DNA of 64,000 nucleotides, taken from NCBI GenBank assembly GCA_900095095.1, contig FMBT01000300.1, positions 124,001 to 188,000 of the forward strand, read 5' to 3'. Origin of the DNA: Fragilariopsis cylindrus CCMP1102. Its lineage: Eukaryota; Bacillariophyta; Bacillariophyceae; Bacillariales; Bacillariaceae. The notes beneath the pieces were generated by a model that saw only the letters and a list, made by a program, of their open reading frames with translations, was not told where the DNA came from and made no database searches. Below, one piece after another: positions 25,819 through 37,232 of this stretch. The number at the start of each line of letters is the position of its first letter. The first letter of the stretch is position 1. The translations under genes and the position numbers were made by a program.

Positions 25819-26976
25819 ATGTCCACTACTAGTAATACAAATAATGTCAAGCAAGGCTTGAATCATCTAATCGAACATACAAAAAATGACATAAACTACA
25901 AGAAAAATCCTCCTCATTTGTCGCATTATCGTGTGCTACCCGATAATGTTAAAACCGCATACGACCTTCTTCAACAGGGAGCACAACTCGTCCGTCACAC
26001 ATCGACGAAGTATGCCTTAATTGGTGCTATCAATACGGACGAACAAATAACGTTAGGGGATGATCTACTGCGTGGATGTGAATTGATCGGTGCGGCAATA
26101 CACGTTACAATTCAAGATTCATCTGGTTGTTCAAGAGCTGTACGTCGATACAATCAAAAAGCGGTGTTGGCTATATTTGTTACCACCCTACGTCTCGTCG
26201 AGGCATTTCATCCTGAAACAACGACATCAATAACAGCAACAGCAACAGCAATAAATATAACAACAGTACGAGCCGTGGCGACAGCAGAAAATAATGTTGG
26301 AGCACAATGTACTGGTGCTGTTTGGGAAGCATGTGATCATATACTAAATAAATTGCTCCCTCAAGGTAATCGTAACGCAATACGACGAGAAATATTTACA
26401 TGGACGAGAGAATGTAATGATACAATGGAAGAATTTCAAGAAATGATCGATTTGGGTCCACGAGAAGCAGGAGTGGTTGAAGACAATGCAGTAGAAGAAG
26501 AAGACGAATATGATGATTTCGACGATTTCGACGATGAGGATCAATACACAGACGATGATTTACCTATTGCGGTAGCTTGCTTTGGATTATTAAAAATTTC
26601 TAGAGGGAATATGAAAATTGCATTAGAATCACTTGAAGCGATAGGTAATAAAGCAAACAATGAGACACAAGACGACAACAGCAACGACGAATACTTAGAA
26701 TCGATCGATAAGGTGCACGAATACGCACGAATAGTCGGTGAGGGTGTCACGGATCTTGGAAGTGTTCTGTACCCTCCTTTGATTCCTTCAAGTACGACTG
26801 ATAACTTAAAAAATGAAGTACGAAAACAAGTTGCGTCGATTATGGAATTTCAAGATTATATCCTTGGATTAGAGAACATTCCTACAAATATATCCGAATT
26901 GGCGAATACACTACGGAATGCAGCTGAAACTAGAGAAAGAGAGTTCTTCTCTGCTTTGGAATCTTGTCGCACGTAA
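25819..26976 (+). CDS. Cyclin-D1-binding protein 1-like (GCIP family) protein
   Basis: 385 aa, single exon, mostly helical and acidic. The conserved-looking core is GAVWEACDHILNKLLPQGN followed by an Arg-rich helix and a Trp, then an Asp/Glu-rich loop (DDFDDFDDEDQYTDDD) and a second helical half (AVACFGLLKISRGNMKIALE; LGSVLYPPL; VASIMEFQDYILGLE). The arrangement of helices around a central acidic loop and the VWEACD-like block agree with CCNDBP1/GCIP proteins, which bind cyclin D and helix-loop-helix factors in animals and have plant relatives. The match rests on one good block, so the name is tentative. No targeting signal. Downstream, 134 bp separates its stop from that of the convergent TRAPPC9 gene. 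Confidence 0.58.
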   Translation: MSTTSNTNNVKQGLNHLIEHTKNDINYKKNPPHLSHYRVLPDNVKTAYDLLQQGAQLVRHTSTKYALIGAINTDEQITLGDDLLRGCELIGAAIHVTIQDSSGCSRAVRRYNQKAVLAIFVTTLRLVEAFHPETTTSITATATAINITTVRAVATAENNVGAQCTGAVWEACDHILNKLLPQGNRNAIRREIFTWTRECNDTMEEFQEMIDLGPREAGVVEDNAVEEEDEYDDFDDFDDEDQYTDDDLPIAVACFGLLKISRGNMKIALESLEAIGNKANNETQDDNSNDEYLESIDKVHEYARIVGEGVTDLGSVLYPPLIPSSTTDNLKNEVRKQVASIMEFQDYILGLENIPTNISELANTLRNAAETREREFFSALESCRT

Positions 26977-27110
26977 TACATAAAGAAACAATAACGCGAT
27001 ACCCTAGTAATGATATAAATAAAATTGAGTTGCGCTACTTGTATTACCGGAGCATCAAATAATTAAAACTCTACAAAAAACAAAATCCCTTACTTATTAT
27101 TGACGCATGT

Positions 27111-30100
27111 TCATCTAGGACGTCTCGAGACATGTACCATACCCGCTTTTTCTGCCCAGAACACCTCCTTGATATCTTCATCATTATCCACTCGACTTAA
27201 ACTCAAGCAAGCGGATACATAATAGTCTCCTTCGTTTAGGAAAATTAGCCGAGCTAGATGGGGATTTTTGGAAGATCTTCCTCCGTATGCCAAAACTTTT
27301 CGAATCTGACCGATCCAAATGTATTCATTTCTTTCCACTGAATTGGCGTCTTCCTTTAATTTTAAAGGTGGACGACCTTTTCTTGCACAGCAAAAAGTTA
27401 GAGTACAATTAGTTCGTTGTAACAGGTCATTAGAAAGCCATTTCGCCATATCAACAGTAACAGAAATATCTACCGGTTTTCCGACCCCAACACTCTTCGA
27501 TTGCGATCCATCTGCCTGTCCAATAATATCAACTGTAATAGAGCACGGCGCTTTGCATATACGAGACAAGAAAATTGGATTCTCGTCAACAATATTCTTC
27601 AAACAAATAGATGGAACCTCTAGAATTCCCTCTCGAACGCGTCTATTGACCGGGAAAATAGGACCTCCAGTCTCCTGCGCATCATCCATCCTAGCTCCCA
27701 GGATGTCACCTTTCCATTTAAGTCTAGTCATGGCTATAAGTCGGTCACATATATCAGTTGATCTTTCGATTCTGGGAAGAATGATTGGAAATTTCGCACT
27801 GACTCCCGGTGAGATTTTCAAAGTACTCATCTTACTTTCAGCGAAACCAATAGGTGAACTATCTTCCCTGGACAAAATAATCGGAGAAGCAGACTCATTT
27901 GCAACAGATATCATAACAGCAACCTCATCACTGCATACATGAATTCCCGGGTCTTGCCCCAAGCGATTTGCAACGAATTCTTCGTCGTCTGTACTTCCAG
28001 ACCGAGGAAGATCGATATCGTATGTACGAGCAGATATGTACCTTCTACGTGATTCCTGAACAGCAAGAGCATTACACAGTTCGGTATACCCACTGTCCCA
28101 ATATAGGTCGCATCTAAACGACAAGGAAGGGATTCTTGGGCCTTTGACTCTCAGAATACGGATTTCGACTTCACATTTTCGCCACACTTCCAATGTGGGC
28201 GATACGGATCGACCACGATATCTGAATAGAAGAGTCACATTGCATTCTTTGCTTTGAGTACCCATACCTGGAGCTGCAGAAATTTTTGCAGCGAGAAAAC
28301 TAATGGCAGAGTTGTTACTGTCAGAAGAATTTAGGGTGTCCAGATCCATACCAACACAATTAGCAGAAAGAGATATAGGACACGACGTATTGGCTTTGAC
28401 ATTCTTATCTGGAACCTTTTCCTCGTCTTCAATTTCGGATAGACTACTGTATAGTTCTACCTTAGGAATTCCAGGGAGACCGATTGCAGAGATTTGGAGC
28501 TTTTCAATTTTACCAAGTCCACGCAACCCTGTGTCATTTGAGACGCATATATTTGGAAGTGTAAATATTTCTCCATCAGCTAAAAGCACCGGTATTAATG
28601 TTTCATTGTCGATTGGTGTTGGCGATGATACAAATGATACTCGAAGATTCGGTTGTGGTGGTATGATTTCAAGTCGAGGTGAATCGATGTTGCTTTTCTT
28701 ATCAACACTTTTTGAAGACTTGTTGTAGTCTCTTCGAGGATATAACGACGCGGATTTAGCGATGAGTTGATCCTTGGTTTTGACACTTTTGTCGTCTTCT
28801 TTCCATTTTCCAAGAGGAAGAAAAATCGATCGCGACAAAGCTGTGATATGCATGCCTTTAACTTCCAGTGCGTCGATATCCTCTTCTTTCGCATCATCGT
28901 CATTAAGTTTGTCAAGTACGATGAAAGGAAACTGTACAGTAAATCTTCTGGACTGAGCAGGAATGACAAAAGAAATAGATGGTGCCTTTATTCGATCACT
29001 GTGGCGGGTATCAAACCTCAATTTACAAGAAGCTATATCAAAGGATACACTCAACTTGTTTGCAAATGAGATAGATATGTATTGTTCTTCTCCTCGCGGT
29101 ATAGTTATGGTTTTTTTTACGTCCTTCTTCGTTGCGTAAGGATTGAAGAAGGTTGACATTGAATGATCTTTATGTTGCACCTTTTTTTTCAACTCAACTC
29201 GTTCAAGTTTCGCAGATGATTCTGATGTGACAATGCCAATTGACATTATCTCTATTGGTAACGTTTGGATATTTTTCGAAGAATTCGTGGTTTGTAATGT
29301 ACAACTAGAGGCCGGACTGCTTTTTCGTAGTTCATAAATTTGGCGGAGAAGCTGCTCTTGAGCCATAGAGCAATTTTCAAACCTTATTGCCGACCAAGCA
29401 CTTCTCAATGCCAGAACTCTGTGGGAGAAATCAGAAGAATAATCCCCCATCGGAATAAGTGACGGTTTTAGTGGAACATCTTCAGCCCATTTTGACTGTA
29501 CAACTAACAGCGACGAAATTTCATTTGGTTGACTAAACAGATCCTTGGATCTAGCGCGGGCATCTTTTGCAACTACCTTCGCACCTTCGCGAAGATAAGA
29601 TCTTGCATCAGCAATAGACTCAAGATAAGAATCCCTCCCACTACTGGTCGGGGTGTTATTGGGATCCCCTCTGTTTCGTCGAGTGGATGACATGTCTCCC
29701 CTTTTAGGAGTAGATGGTGAAATTGTACTCAGTAACATTAAAAGTTGCATGGCGGCTTCTTCGGATGACTCATGTGTCCCTTGTATTACCAACGCGTGAA
29801 GTGCTACGGCTCGAAGAGTCGCCCAACCATAACTTCCACTGATCAAATCATTTGCTGTCTGCGATAACATCCTTGAAGCTTGAATCCACAAAGCACCTGC
29901 CCTTTTATTACCACCATGTACATCGGACATAGCTTCTGCTGCCGTAATCGCAAAGAACGAGGCTTTCCTTTTAAATTGAATTCGTCTCCCCGACCTTCCT
30001 CGATTGGTCGGTTTTGCCGTGGGCTACCATTAGAGTAGAAGAAATAAACAAAGTAAGCAAGTATCGATTCCGGCGTTCAAGTCTAGATAAATGTCGTTTC

Positions 30101-32376
30101 TCCGTTCCGATTACTTGAACTTACCCAGAGTCCCCTCCAGCATATCGAAACACAACGAAGAGCGATATCTGCCCTCGTAACAGGATCTAATGCCGCTGTC
30201 GCAGCTGCCATATGCATAAATTCGGTACACTTTTGGCAACGTTTGTAAGTGTTCATATATATGATGTCTTCACCATCTTTGTTCCTGAGCTCAAGAAAAT
30301 TCAAGCGTGTCGCCGACGCCATTTCTATACAAAATAAAAATAAACAAAAAAGTGAGTGACCCTTAGAAAGGAAATAAACTGACAAAAAGATAGTAAGCAA
30401 AAGTATACTGATTTTTTTTTAAACGCACCCCATCGACGCTTGTCGCTGTCGGGATCTCCTCCGTAACATTCTCCTTCTCCAAGACCCCACTGACATCTAA
30501 CATGAACATCTTCAATTTCCGCCGTGTACCACGCCAATTTCAACAGTAATTCTGAATGAAAGCAGGCCAACTTTGGATGGCGAGAGGTCACGTCCAGTGC
30601 ATCCTCACACATGGCCAGGATGGTCTGCGGCATATTTTGTTTGTTGTTGTCTTTGTTGTTATGGCTGTTACCACTTTTGGCGTTCGATTTCTCCTTTCCA
30701 GATGTCGTAACAAGCGCACATGCCATGATTTCTTCAGGCAATTGGAAGGACGATTCAAGATACTCATCAACGTTAAAGCCTCCAACGTCGGCCATAGCGA
30801 TGTGAGCGGCGGCACATCCCTCCAGAGCACTAGCGTACCATAATGGATCAGGGGAGGTCGTCTTGCAGAGATCAGCTGCCTTCGTGTACCGTTCATATGC
30901 GTCAAGAGGCGACCCGGCTAAGAGCGAAAGATCGGCAGCGAATTTCTCTCGTCGTGCCACCTCTCGTTTCATCATTTCGTGAGAGTCCTTAGGAGATAAT
31001 TCTGAGTAATCCCAGAATTCATCGAGGGGAGTTAACAGTTGAGTTTTCACTGCACTCAAAGTACGTCGACTCGCCGTCCTTGCTAATGATTCCCTATTAT
31101 TGTTACTGGCAGCGTTCTCTAGTTTTGCGCCGATAGAAGCGGACAGTGCGTGATCTTTGTTGTTGTTGTTTTTAGGCCCGCTGGAATGTAGAGCCGTAGC
31201 AAGTTTGTTGTTCGGACCTACAACGGCAGCTATATTTTCGATGCTCAATTCACCCGATCCTCCTCGAGGAGATTCTTCATCTGCTGTACTGTTAGCGGTA
31301 TCGTTGCTGTTACCGCTCGATCTCCCGAAAAATCCTGCCCTAGCGGCCGCCTGTTGTTTTGAAGAATCATTATCTACTGCCATTCCCCCTCCTCCAACTT
31401 TCACTGGACCAGATACTGCCATGAGAGCATCCGACTCACGGATTTTTCCTTCCAATTCTTGAAAAATAGCCACTGCTAAATCATTTACGACGACATTTAC
31501 ATGCAATTCCATCATTTCAGAACGATCTTTGTCGACGGGAGGGAATGCAACTAGACAGGCACTGCTCAATTTTTCGGTTGCCTTTTGCAGATCGATGTTT
31601 GGATTAGTCACGAAAGATTCGTGGAAGCTATCAAAGACATATAACCGCGGTACTACCGTGTCCCTTTCTGCATCCCGTCCGTGGGCAGTCACTTCATAGG
31701 GTGGAGTCGAATATCGTTCGGCCCATTGGTTCCATTCTTGTATCGCCCGATCTAATGTTTCTTGATCTTGACAATCACGTACATTCAATACCCCGATAAG
31801 AGCACCTGTCCGACGACTTGTACATAGATCTATCCAATTACGTGTAAGTTCATGATTGATCAAACGATCGTGAGCCAATCTGCTATGATATGGTCGTCCG
31901 TCGAAGAAACACAAACGTTGACAACCGTGTCCCCAATGAAAATTCCGCAGTGGTGTTTCATTGTATTTCCAATCCCCAGGTCGGGTAAGGTTGGAATTGG
32001 GAATCACAACAACGAGTGATTCGTTATTATTGCTGTTTAAGTCGGATGAAATTTCATAATTTTTGTCACTCCCGTAGTTACGATTGCGGTTAATATCATT
32101 GTGTCGATGAAGCGATGAAAGAAAGTCGTCAAAGGATTTACTAGAATGTGTCGTGGAATCGTCGAGTCCGTTATGATCACTACTCAAGAGGGGAACAATC
32201 GCAACTGCATTAACGGCAGAGGCACGAAATGTAGGAGACCCAGTGATCTGACTGAGTCTTACCGGGCCACCACAACCATCACCCCCAGACGAACGAAATG
32301 ACATGATATTTCTGTGTATTGTTCGTGTCTTGTCGACGAGACTAACTAATGTATCCTGGTATATCGATCTCGTCAT
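27111..32376 (-). CDS. TRAPP II subunit Trs120/TRAPPC9
   Basis: Tethering-complex subunit for Golgi and endosomal traffic (TRAPP II, Ypt31/Rab11 exchange). Three exons: 32376-30429, 30324-30125, 30023-27111; introns of 104 and 101 bp; 1686 aa. The N-terminal part has the family opening VAIVPLLSS and the block WGHGCQRLCFFDGRPY, DSFHESFVTNPN and a helical repeat section (YERYTKAADLCKT, WYASALEGCAAAHIAM). Exon 2 gives ASATRLNFLELRNK and exon 3 starts with a basic stretch ending RKASFFAITAAEAM, the conserved Trs120 'RKxAFF' region. The C-terminal ~900 residues are beta-rich, as in TRAPPC9. Inserts rich in Ser and Asn are found in the first half. The family also includes human disease gene TRAPPC9. 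Gene order does not suggest co-regulation. Confidence 0.85.
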
Positions 32377-32848
32377 TCAGGAACAACCACTTCTTTTGAA
32401 GTTACTTATTTGTCGCTTATGTTTTATGTTGATCATTGTTCGATCCATGCAGTATGCAGTTATTAAGTTAGATCATTTTTTGTTCGTTTGAATTTTTTTT
32501 ATTACAGTATATATCCTGTATGGCATCATACTATTATATGGTACAACTAGTATGAACATACAATGAAATATTTTGCCAACATACCGGAGCTAAATATCAA
32601 ATATCCGAGTGTGTGACTCACTCATCAAATTTTGTTATTTTTGTGATCTAAAAGCAGTGAGTTATCGTTAAATTATTATTTTGAAGTACTTCTTGTATAA
32701 AGTTAGTAATATGACACACAATAAAATTTTCGATAACTTAGACAAAGATCAACTATTTATTTGATTAATAGTGCGTACGGTAGATGCAAATAATAGCGTC
32801 ATAGCATCATTACCACAGCTAATATTATATCATATTGTATTATATTAA
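32377..32848. promoter_or_regulatory. Divergent region, TRAPPC9 / HAD-ankyrin
   Basis: 472 bp, strongly AT-rich, between outward-facing starts. TATA-like runs near 32820-32845 lie just upstream of the plus-strand start codon. No certain element. Confidence 0.35.
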
Positions 32849-34318
32849 ATGAAACGAGATTGTCAACTATTGTCCTTGGTCCTGTTGATGTACTTTCCTG
32901 CCTTTCTCTCGGCCATGACAACGAAGATGAAGACGACAACAACGAAAACGAAAACGATGGCCACTCTGAAGGGAATCGTTTTTGACATGGACGATACGCT
33001 CGTTCGATCAAATCTCGATATACCGGCAATGTATCGGAAGATATTTGGAACTGATCCATCTACAAATGTCAATTGTGATATCTTAAAAGACATTAATGAT
33101 TTACCAACGCAAGAAGAACGAACTAGAGCTCATCAAATTGTTGATGAAATGGAAGAAGATAGTCGACGACAAATGACGCTCATGCCTGGTTGTGTTGAAT
33201 TACTTACATGGTTGAAGGCGCATAATATTCCTATATCATTGGTAACACGGAATAGTAAGAAAACTACCACCGTGTTCAATGAAAAACTTGAACGTGCACA
33301 ACAAGGACGAGGACGACAACGGCAAATGCAAAAATTTCAACATATTTTGACTAGAGATGACAATATCCCACCCAAACCCGATCCAACTGCATTGCAAATA
33401 ATAGCACAAGATTATTTCAATGTAGATCTACCCTCTTCTGAAATTCTCATGGTTGGAGATTCAATTGTCAACGACATAGGATTTGGTAAAAACGCAGGTG
33501 TTCAGACCGCGTTGCTGTTGACCAGTGATAGTCAACATAATGATGAAGAAGAAGAAGAAGAAACAACAACAGACGATGGAGCCGATTTTTATGTAGAACG
33601 TCTTACTGAATTGCCACGAAAGTTATGGAAACACTATTTGATTGATGGTCCATTGGGTAATACCGAAGAGGTTAATAAGATGCCATTGCATGGGTCACCA
33701 GCACCACAACCAACCACAGACCTTTCAAAGGCGGTGGTAAATGGTGACACTGCCACCGTCGAAGCTTTGCTCGAAGAATTATCCCTTGATGATATCATAC
33801 ACCCAGTAAATATTGATAGGAATAAGGATGATTTAGATCAATACGATGAAAGCAACACAGCATTAATATGGGCCGCTGAAGTTGGAAATTTAGAAGTAAC
33901 TAAACTTATTTTGGATAAAATAACAGCAGAAGCATTTAGTGATCGAATATCATCTTCTACATCGTCTCAAGATGCCTCTATCCTGTTATTATCCTTTATC
34001 AATCACCGTGGATTTCTCGGTGCAACTGCATTAAATCGTGCTGCAAGGAGAGGACACACAAATGTTTTGGAATTGCTACTGTCATTGTCGTCGTCGGGCA
34101 ATAAAATAAGTGACAGCTTGTTGTTTGATATTAACCTTCCAAATAACAAGTTGCAGCATCCTCTACATTTCGCTGCCTTCAAGAAACACCCGAAGACAGT
34201 GGAATATCTCTTAAAAAATGGAGCTGATCCTTTTGTTTTAGATCGTAAAGGTCGAACCCCTCGTGAAGATACGTCTTGTGATAAATGTAAATCTTTGTTG
34301 GAAGAGGCCATGCGTTAA
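32849..34318 (+). CDS. HAD-like phosphatase fused to ankyrin repeats
   Basis: 489 aa, single exon. The N-terminus is hydrophobic (LLSLVLLMYFPAFLSA), a likely signal peptide or anchor, then Lys/Thr-rich linker. The HAD core follows: motif I GIVFDMDDTLVRSN (both nucleophile Asp present), cap region, motif II SLVTRNSKKT, motif III Lys in PPKPDPTAL, motif IV ILMVGDSIVNDIGFGKNAG. All catalytic residues are present, so a phosphohydrolase is expected. From about residue 285 three or four ankyrin repeats are visible (TALIWAAEVGNLEVTKLILD; TALNRAARRGHTNVLELLL; HPLHFAAFKKHPKTVEYLL then GADPFVLDRKGRTP). If translation began at the internal Met before ATLKGIVF, the product would lack the leader. Substrate unknown. 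Confidence 0.82.
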   Translation: MKRDCQLLSLVLLMYFPAFLSAMTTKMKTTTTKTKTMATLKGIVFDMDDTLVRSNLDIPAMYRKIFGTDPSTNVNCDILKDINDLPTQEERTRAHQIVDEMEEDSRRQMTLMPGCVELLTWLKAHNIPISLVTRNSKKTTTVFNEKLERAQQGRGRQRQMQKFQHILTRDDNIPPKPDPTALQIIAQDYFNVDLPSSEILMVGDSIVNDIGFGKNAGVQTALLLTSDSQHNDEEEEEETTTDDGADFYVERLTELPRKLWKHYLIDGPLGNTEEVNKMPLHGSPAPQPTTDLSKAVVNGDTATVEALLEELSLDDIIHPVNIDRNKDDLDQYDESNTALIWAAEVGNLEVTKLILDKITAEAFSDRISSSTSSQDASILLLSFINHRGFLGATALNRAARRGHTNVLELLLSLSSSGNKISDSLLFDINLPNNKLQHPLHFAAFKKHPKTVEYLLKNGADPFVLDRKGRTPREDTSCDKCKSLLEEAMR

Positions 34319-34929
34319 GAAGGGAAGGGGTCACTTTGATTGGTGTTCAGCGCGTGTACTAGCTGCTATAAGTTTGAAACTCAGTGTGTTTTTTGGTCAT
34401 TTTGTCCTACAGTACTTCGTAATTAGTTCAAACTGTTTATCACTATCATTTTCGTACCTACCACCCTGAAGTAGGGCATAGAAATAATTCTACAAAAAAA
34501 GATTTAATGCTAATGGGTGCTTGTATGAGTGTACGAAAGAGAGCACCAAAAAATAATTGTGTGACTGATTTTTTTAATTTTTGTTTGCTAAACTACACAC
34601 TGCGCTGTACAGTGTTATAGCTCAATTATGCGCAGATTTTTGGAAAAGTGCACAGATTTTATCTGAAGCGCGTTAATTACTGTTATCGCGGCCGATTTTT
34701 TATTTATTTTAATCGTGGACTAAATCGTGCCTTACACAAAATTCGGTGCACGGAGGAAGTATTACAAGTGCCCTCAGAGTAATGTTAAGCGTTCATTTGG
34801 AAAACAGAACAAGAACACAATTCCAAATCATAACAAACAAGCACGACCACAATAATACGAAGGCACATTATATCAACCATACCCTACAATTACGCAGGCA
34901 TACATTCCTGATACTGTATTACATCAACC
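34319..34929. other. Intergenic with a MITE-end-like motif
   Basis: 611 bp with no gene. It contains a sequence matching one end of the MITE at 52682-53034 (see 34747-34761). Confidence 0.5.
34747..34761 (-). mobile_element. Solo MITE terminal-repeat fragment
   Basis: GTGCACGGAGGAAGTA ends in TA and equals the outer end of the right terminal repeat of the 52682-53034 element except for one base. No opposite end was found nearby, so this is a remnant or a degraded copy. Confidence 0.45.
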
Positions 34930-35520
34930 ATGGCAACAACCGAAGACAATTGTAATTGGAGCACTAAATGTTGTGGATGTTGTTGTGATATGCGTCAATC
35001 GGTAATCGCTGTGAACATGATATCGATAGGCATGTTGGTAATGGCAATAGTTTTACAAATCGTTGGGTCCTTTGATACTGAACTTGATGACGATATCATA
35101 CAGGAAATTAATAAAATTTTTGTACCAGTTTTCATCGCTGTCAATATCGTTTTTGCTATCTTTTACAGTTTAGGAATCTACGGAGCATACAAAAATAAAA
35201 TCTGGCCTGTTGTTATTTCTCTAGGTGGACACATTGCTTATTTCGGGATCTCTGTCTTTATGGTCGATCTTGCTGGGGTTATTTTATCTTTATTCTTTGT
35301 TTACCCACATATCTTCTTCATTCGAGAACTCAAACAAAAGAGAAATAGTACAAGTAGCAACGGCAATGCCAATGCCAATGTCACAGATAACGTTGAAATG
35401 GCAGAAATTGGAGATGATGATGTAACTGTCAAGGAGGATTTCGATGATATGTCAGAAATCGATGTGAATCATAATTACGATGACACTAAGGACATTACTG
35501 TGACTGCAACAATTGTTTAA
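34930..35520 (+). CDS. Small four-transmembrane protein, unknown function
   Basis: 196 aa, single exon. A Cys-rich N-terminus (STKCCGCCCDMRQ) could be palmitoylated. It is followed by four hydrophobic segments (about VNMISIGMLVMAIVLQIVG; VFIAVNIVFAIFYSLGIYGA; IWPVVISLGGHIAYFGISVF; LAGVILSLFFVYPHIFFI) and an acidic Asn/Asp-rich cytosolic tail of about 55 residues. The topology resembles the MARVEL/tetraspan type, but no signature of a named family is present. No signal peptide; the first segment starts near residue 25. Confidence 0.72.
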   Translation: MATTEDNCNWSTKCCGCCCDMRQSVIAVNMISIGMLVMAIVLQIVGSFDTELDDDIIQEINKIFVPVFIAVNIVFAIFYSLGIYGAYKNKIWPVVISLGGHIAYFGISVFMVDLAGVILSLFFVYPHIFFIRELKQKRNSTSSNGNANANVTDNVEMAEIGDDDVTVKEDFDDMSEIDVNHNYDDTKDITVTATIV

Positions 35521-35991
35521 TCAGGCATTAATTTTCTTCAAACAAGTCTAATTATCATATATATGTGTGTAAATGTACTAACTATTAGAAACATCCGAAT
35601 GCATATATCGATGATGACACACTGTAGTAGCAGCTTTGTAAACATCGATAGGAAAAGGAAAATACATTGTGACGAAAAGGATAGCAAGCCGTTTAGTTCG
35701 TGGATTAAAAAAACAAATACATAAACTAATAACAGTGCATACACATCTATGAAAAAGTCAACAAGCAATATTTTAAAATTACATTTCTTTATACTACATA
35801 ATACTTCTTCCAGTTTATGATATGTCCTATATAAGAATACATTTAACAATTGAATATTCAAAAGTTGTATTAGTACAGTATAATGTCTTCTATGGTATAC
35901 TGTGATGATCAAAAAGTAACATAATATGTTATTATGCATTATGAAAAAGAACGAAGTGTATTGAAATTAGGAGAAAGATTCACTACATTCT
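35521..35991. other. Intergenic between convergent genes
   Basis: 471 bp AT-rich shared 3' region. No gene or structured RNA recognised. Confidence 0.5.
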
Positions 35992-37232
35992 TCACTCGTT
36001 CATGATTATTGGCAGATTTCTTGGTTTGTGATCGACCATTATTGTTGGCGGATCTCTTGATTTGTGGATGGAATCAATAGCTATACTAGATCGACGATCA
36101 ACCGTTTTTGTTGGCGGATCTTTTGATTTGCGAATGATATCCATAGTTCTATGTTGCTGATATGTGGAATATGAATGCACTGAAGGCGGATCAAGAATTT
36201 TGACACTTTCTACTACACTGCAACTGCTTGCGCTTTCCCATGATTCAGTTTCATCCAATAAGGAAGTAACGACAAGTTGTTGGGAATTAGCTGCTGCATT
36301 GTCGTCATACAAATTGCCCCTTTGGACGTAATCGTTTTCCTTTACAATGGAACTTAATGGTTGTGAATCATTTATGTTATCGTATATATATTCCATGACC
36401 AAATCTTTTTTGAACTGTACTCGCATCCTAACTCTCCCAGATGCAAATCGTTTCACATAGGGATTCATTGAAATCATTCTTATACAATCTATTAGTAGAA
36501 GAAATAAAGAAATATAGTGTGAGAAAATACTATAGTGTTGTACGTGTGCGTGTATATCATTTTCAATTCGTTTACTGTACTTACCTCCATGAGTAATTTC
36601 AGCATCTTCCTTTTCAAAACTACTTCTACTATCGTATCGATATCTTCAGGTGTAAGGTGAAAGTCTCCAAAATACGAAGCTGTTGAATTTATCCCTATTG
36701 AAATCGGAAACAAATAAATAGATAATTAATCAATGAGCTCATATTTAGTAACACTTAAAGATCCAATCTCTAATTCCCAAACACATAAATATCGTACAGT
36801 ATAGTAGTAACTAACTAACTTACCAGTCAAAAGCTCGTGCAATTCTTGTATTTCAATATATCCTCGCTTCAAATCATCGCTAACTTGAAGAGCAAAATTA
36901 ATAATCGTTGGAGTATTATCAAATGGACATGCCAGAAGCGAAATTCCTATACAAAATTCTTTGGATGACACTTTTTCGTCACCTTTATTGTCCCACATAG
37001 TGAACAACAGATCAAATATCTCAACGTTCGAAAGATTTGCTAAATCCAAAGCTTGATCGAATCCTTCTCTTTTTATCATTCCAAAAGCATCTGAAAAAGC
37101 TGTCATAGCGTTTCTTAAAGATATAATTTGTGCCTTTTCTAGGAAACAATTTCGAGAAACAGCCATCATCGCTAACGATGCTTCCTCTACTGCGCATTGT
37201 ATTGATGCTGATGACGATTTTGCATTGCCCAT
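35992..37232 (-). CDS. EF-hand-like, myristoylated signalling protein with one frameshift
   Basis: Three exons: 37232-36824, 36694-36585 and 36488-35992. The N-terminus MGNAKSSS is a good N-myristoylation site. Helical EF-hand-like units follow: IFDLLFTMWDNKGDEKVSSK (calcium loop partly kept) and VSDDLKRGYIEIQELHELL. Exon 2 continues INSTASYFGDFHLTPEDID. Then the frame breaks: one extra base in the AAAA run at 36616-36619 (plus strand) would make exon 2 read VVFEKEDAEITHG and join in frame to exon 3 (DCIRMISMNPYVKRF), whose splice phase demands it. The tail has degenerate repeats (SKDPPTKTVDRR, SRDPPTIMVDHK). With the base restored the protein would be about 338 aa. It may be a sequencing slip or a recent pseudogene. 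Confidence 0.65.

Noticed and set aside
34319-34929. Second complete MITE ending at 34761
   Set aside because: Only the right end (GTGCACGGAGGAAGTA) is present; I found no matching inverted partner within this gap, so only a fragment is annotated.
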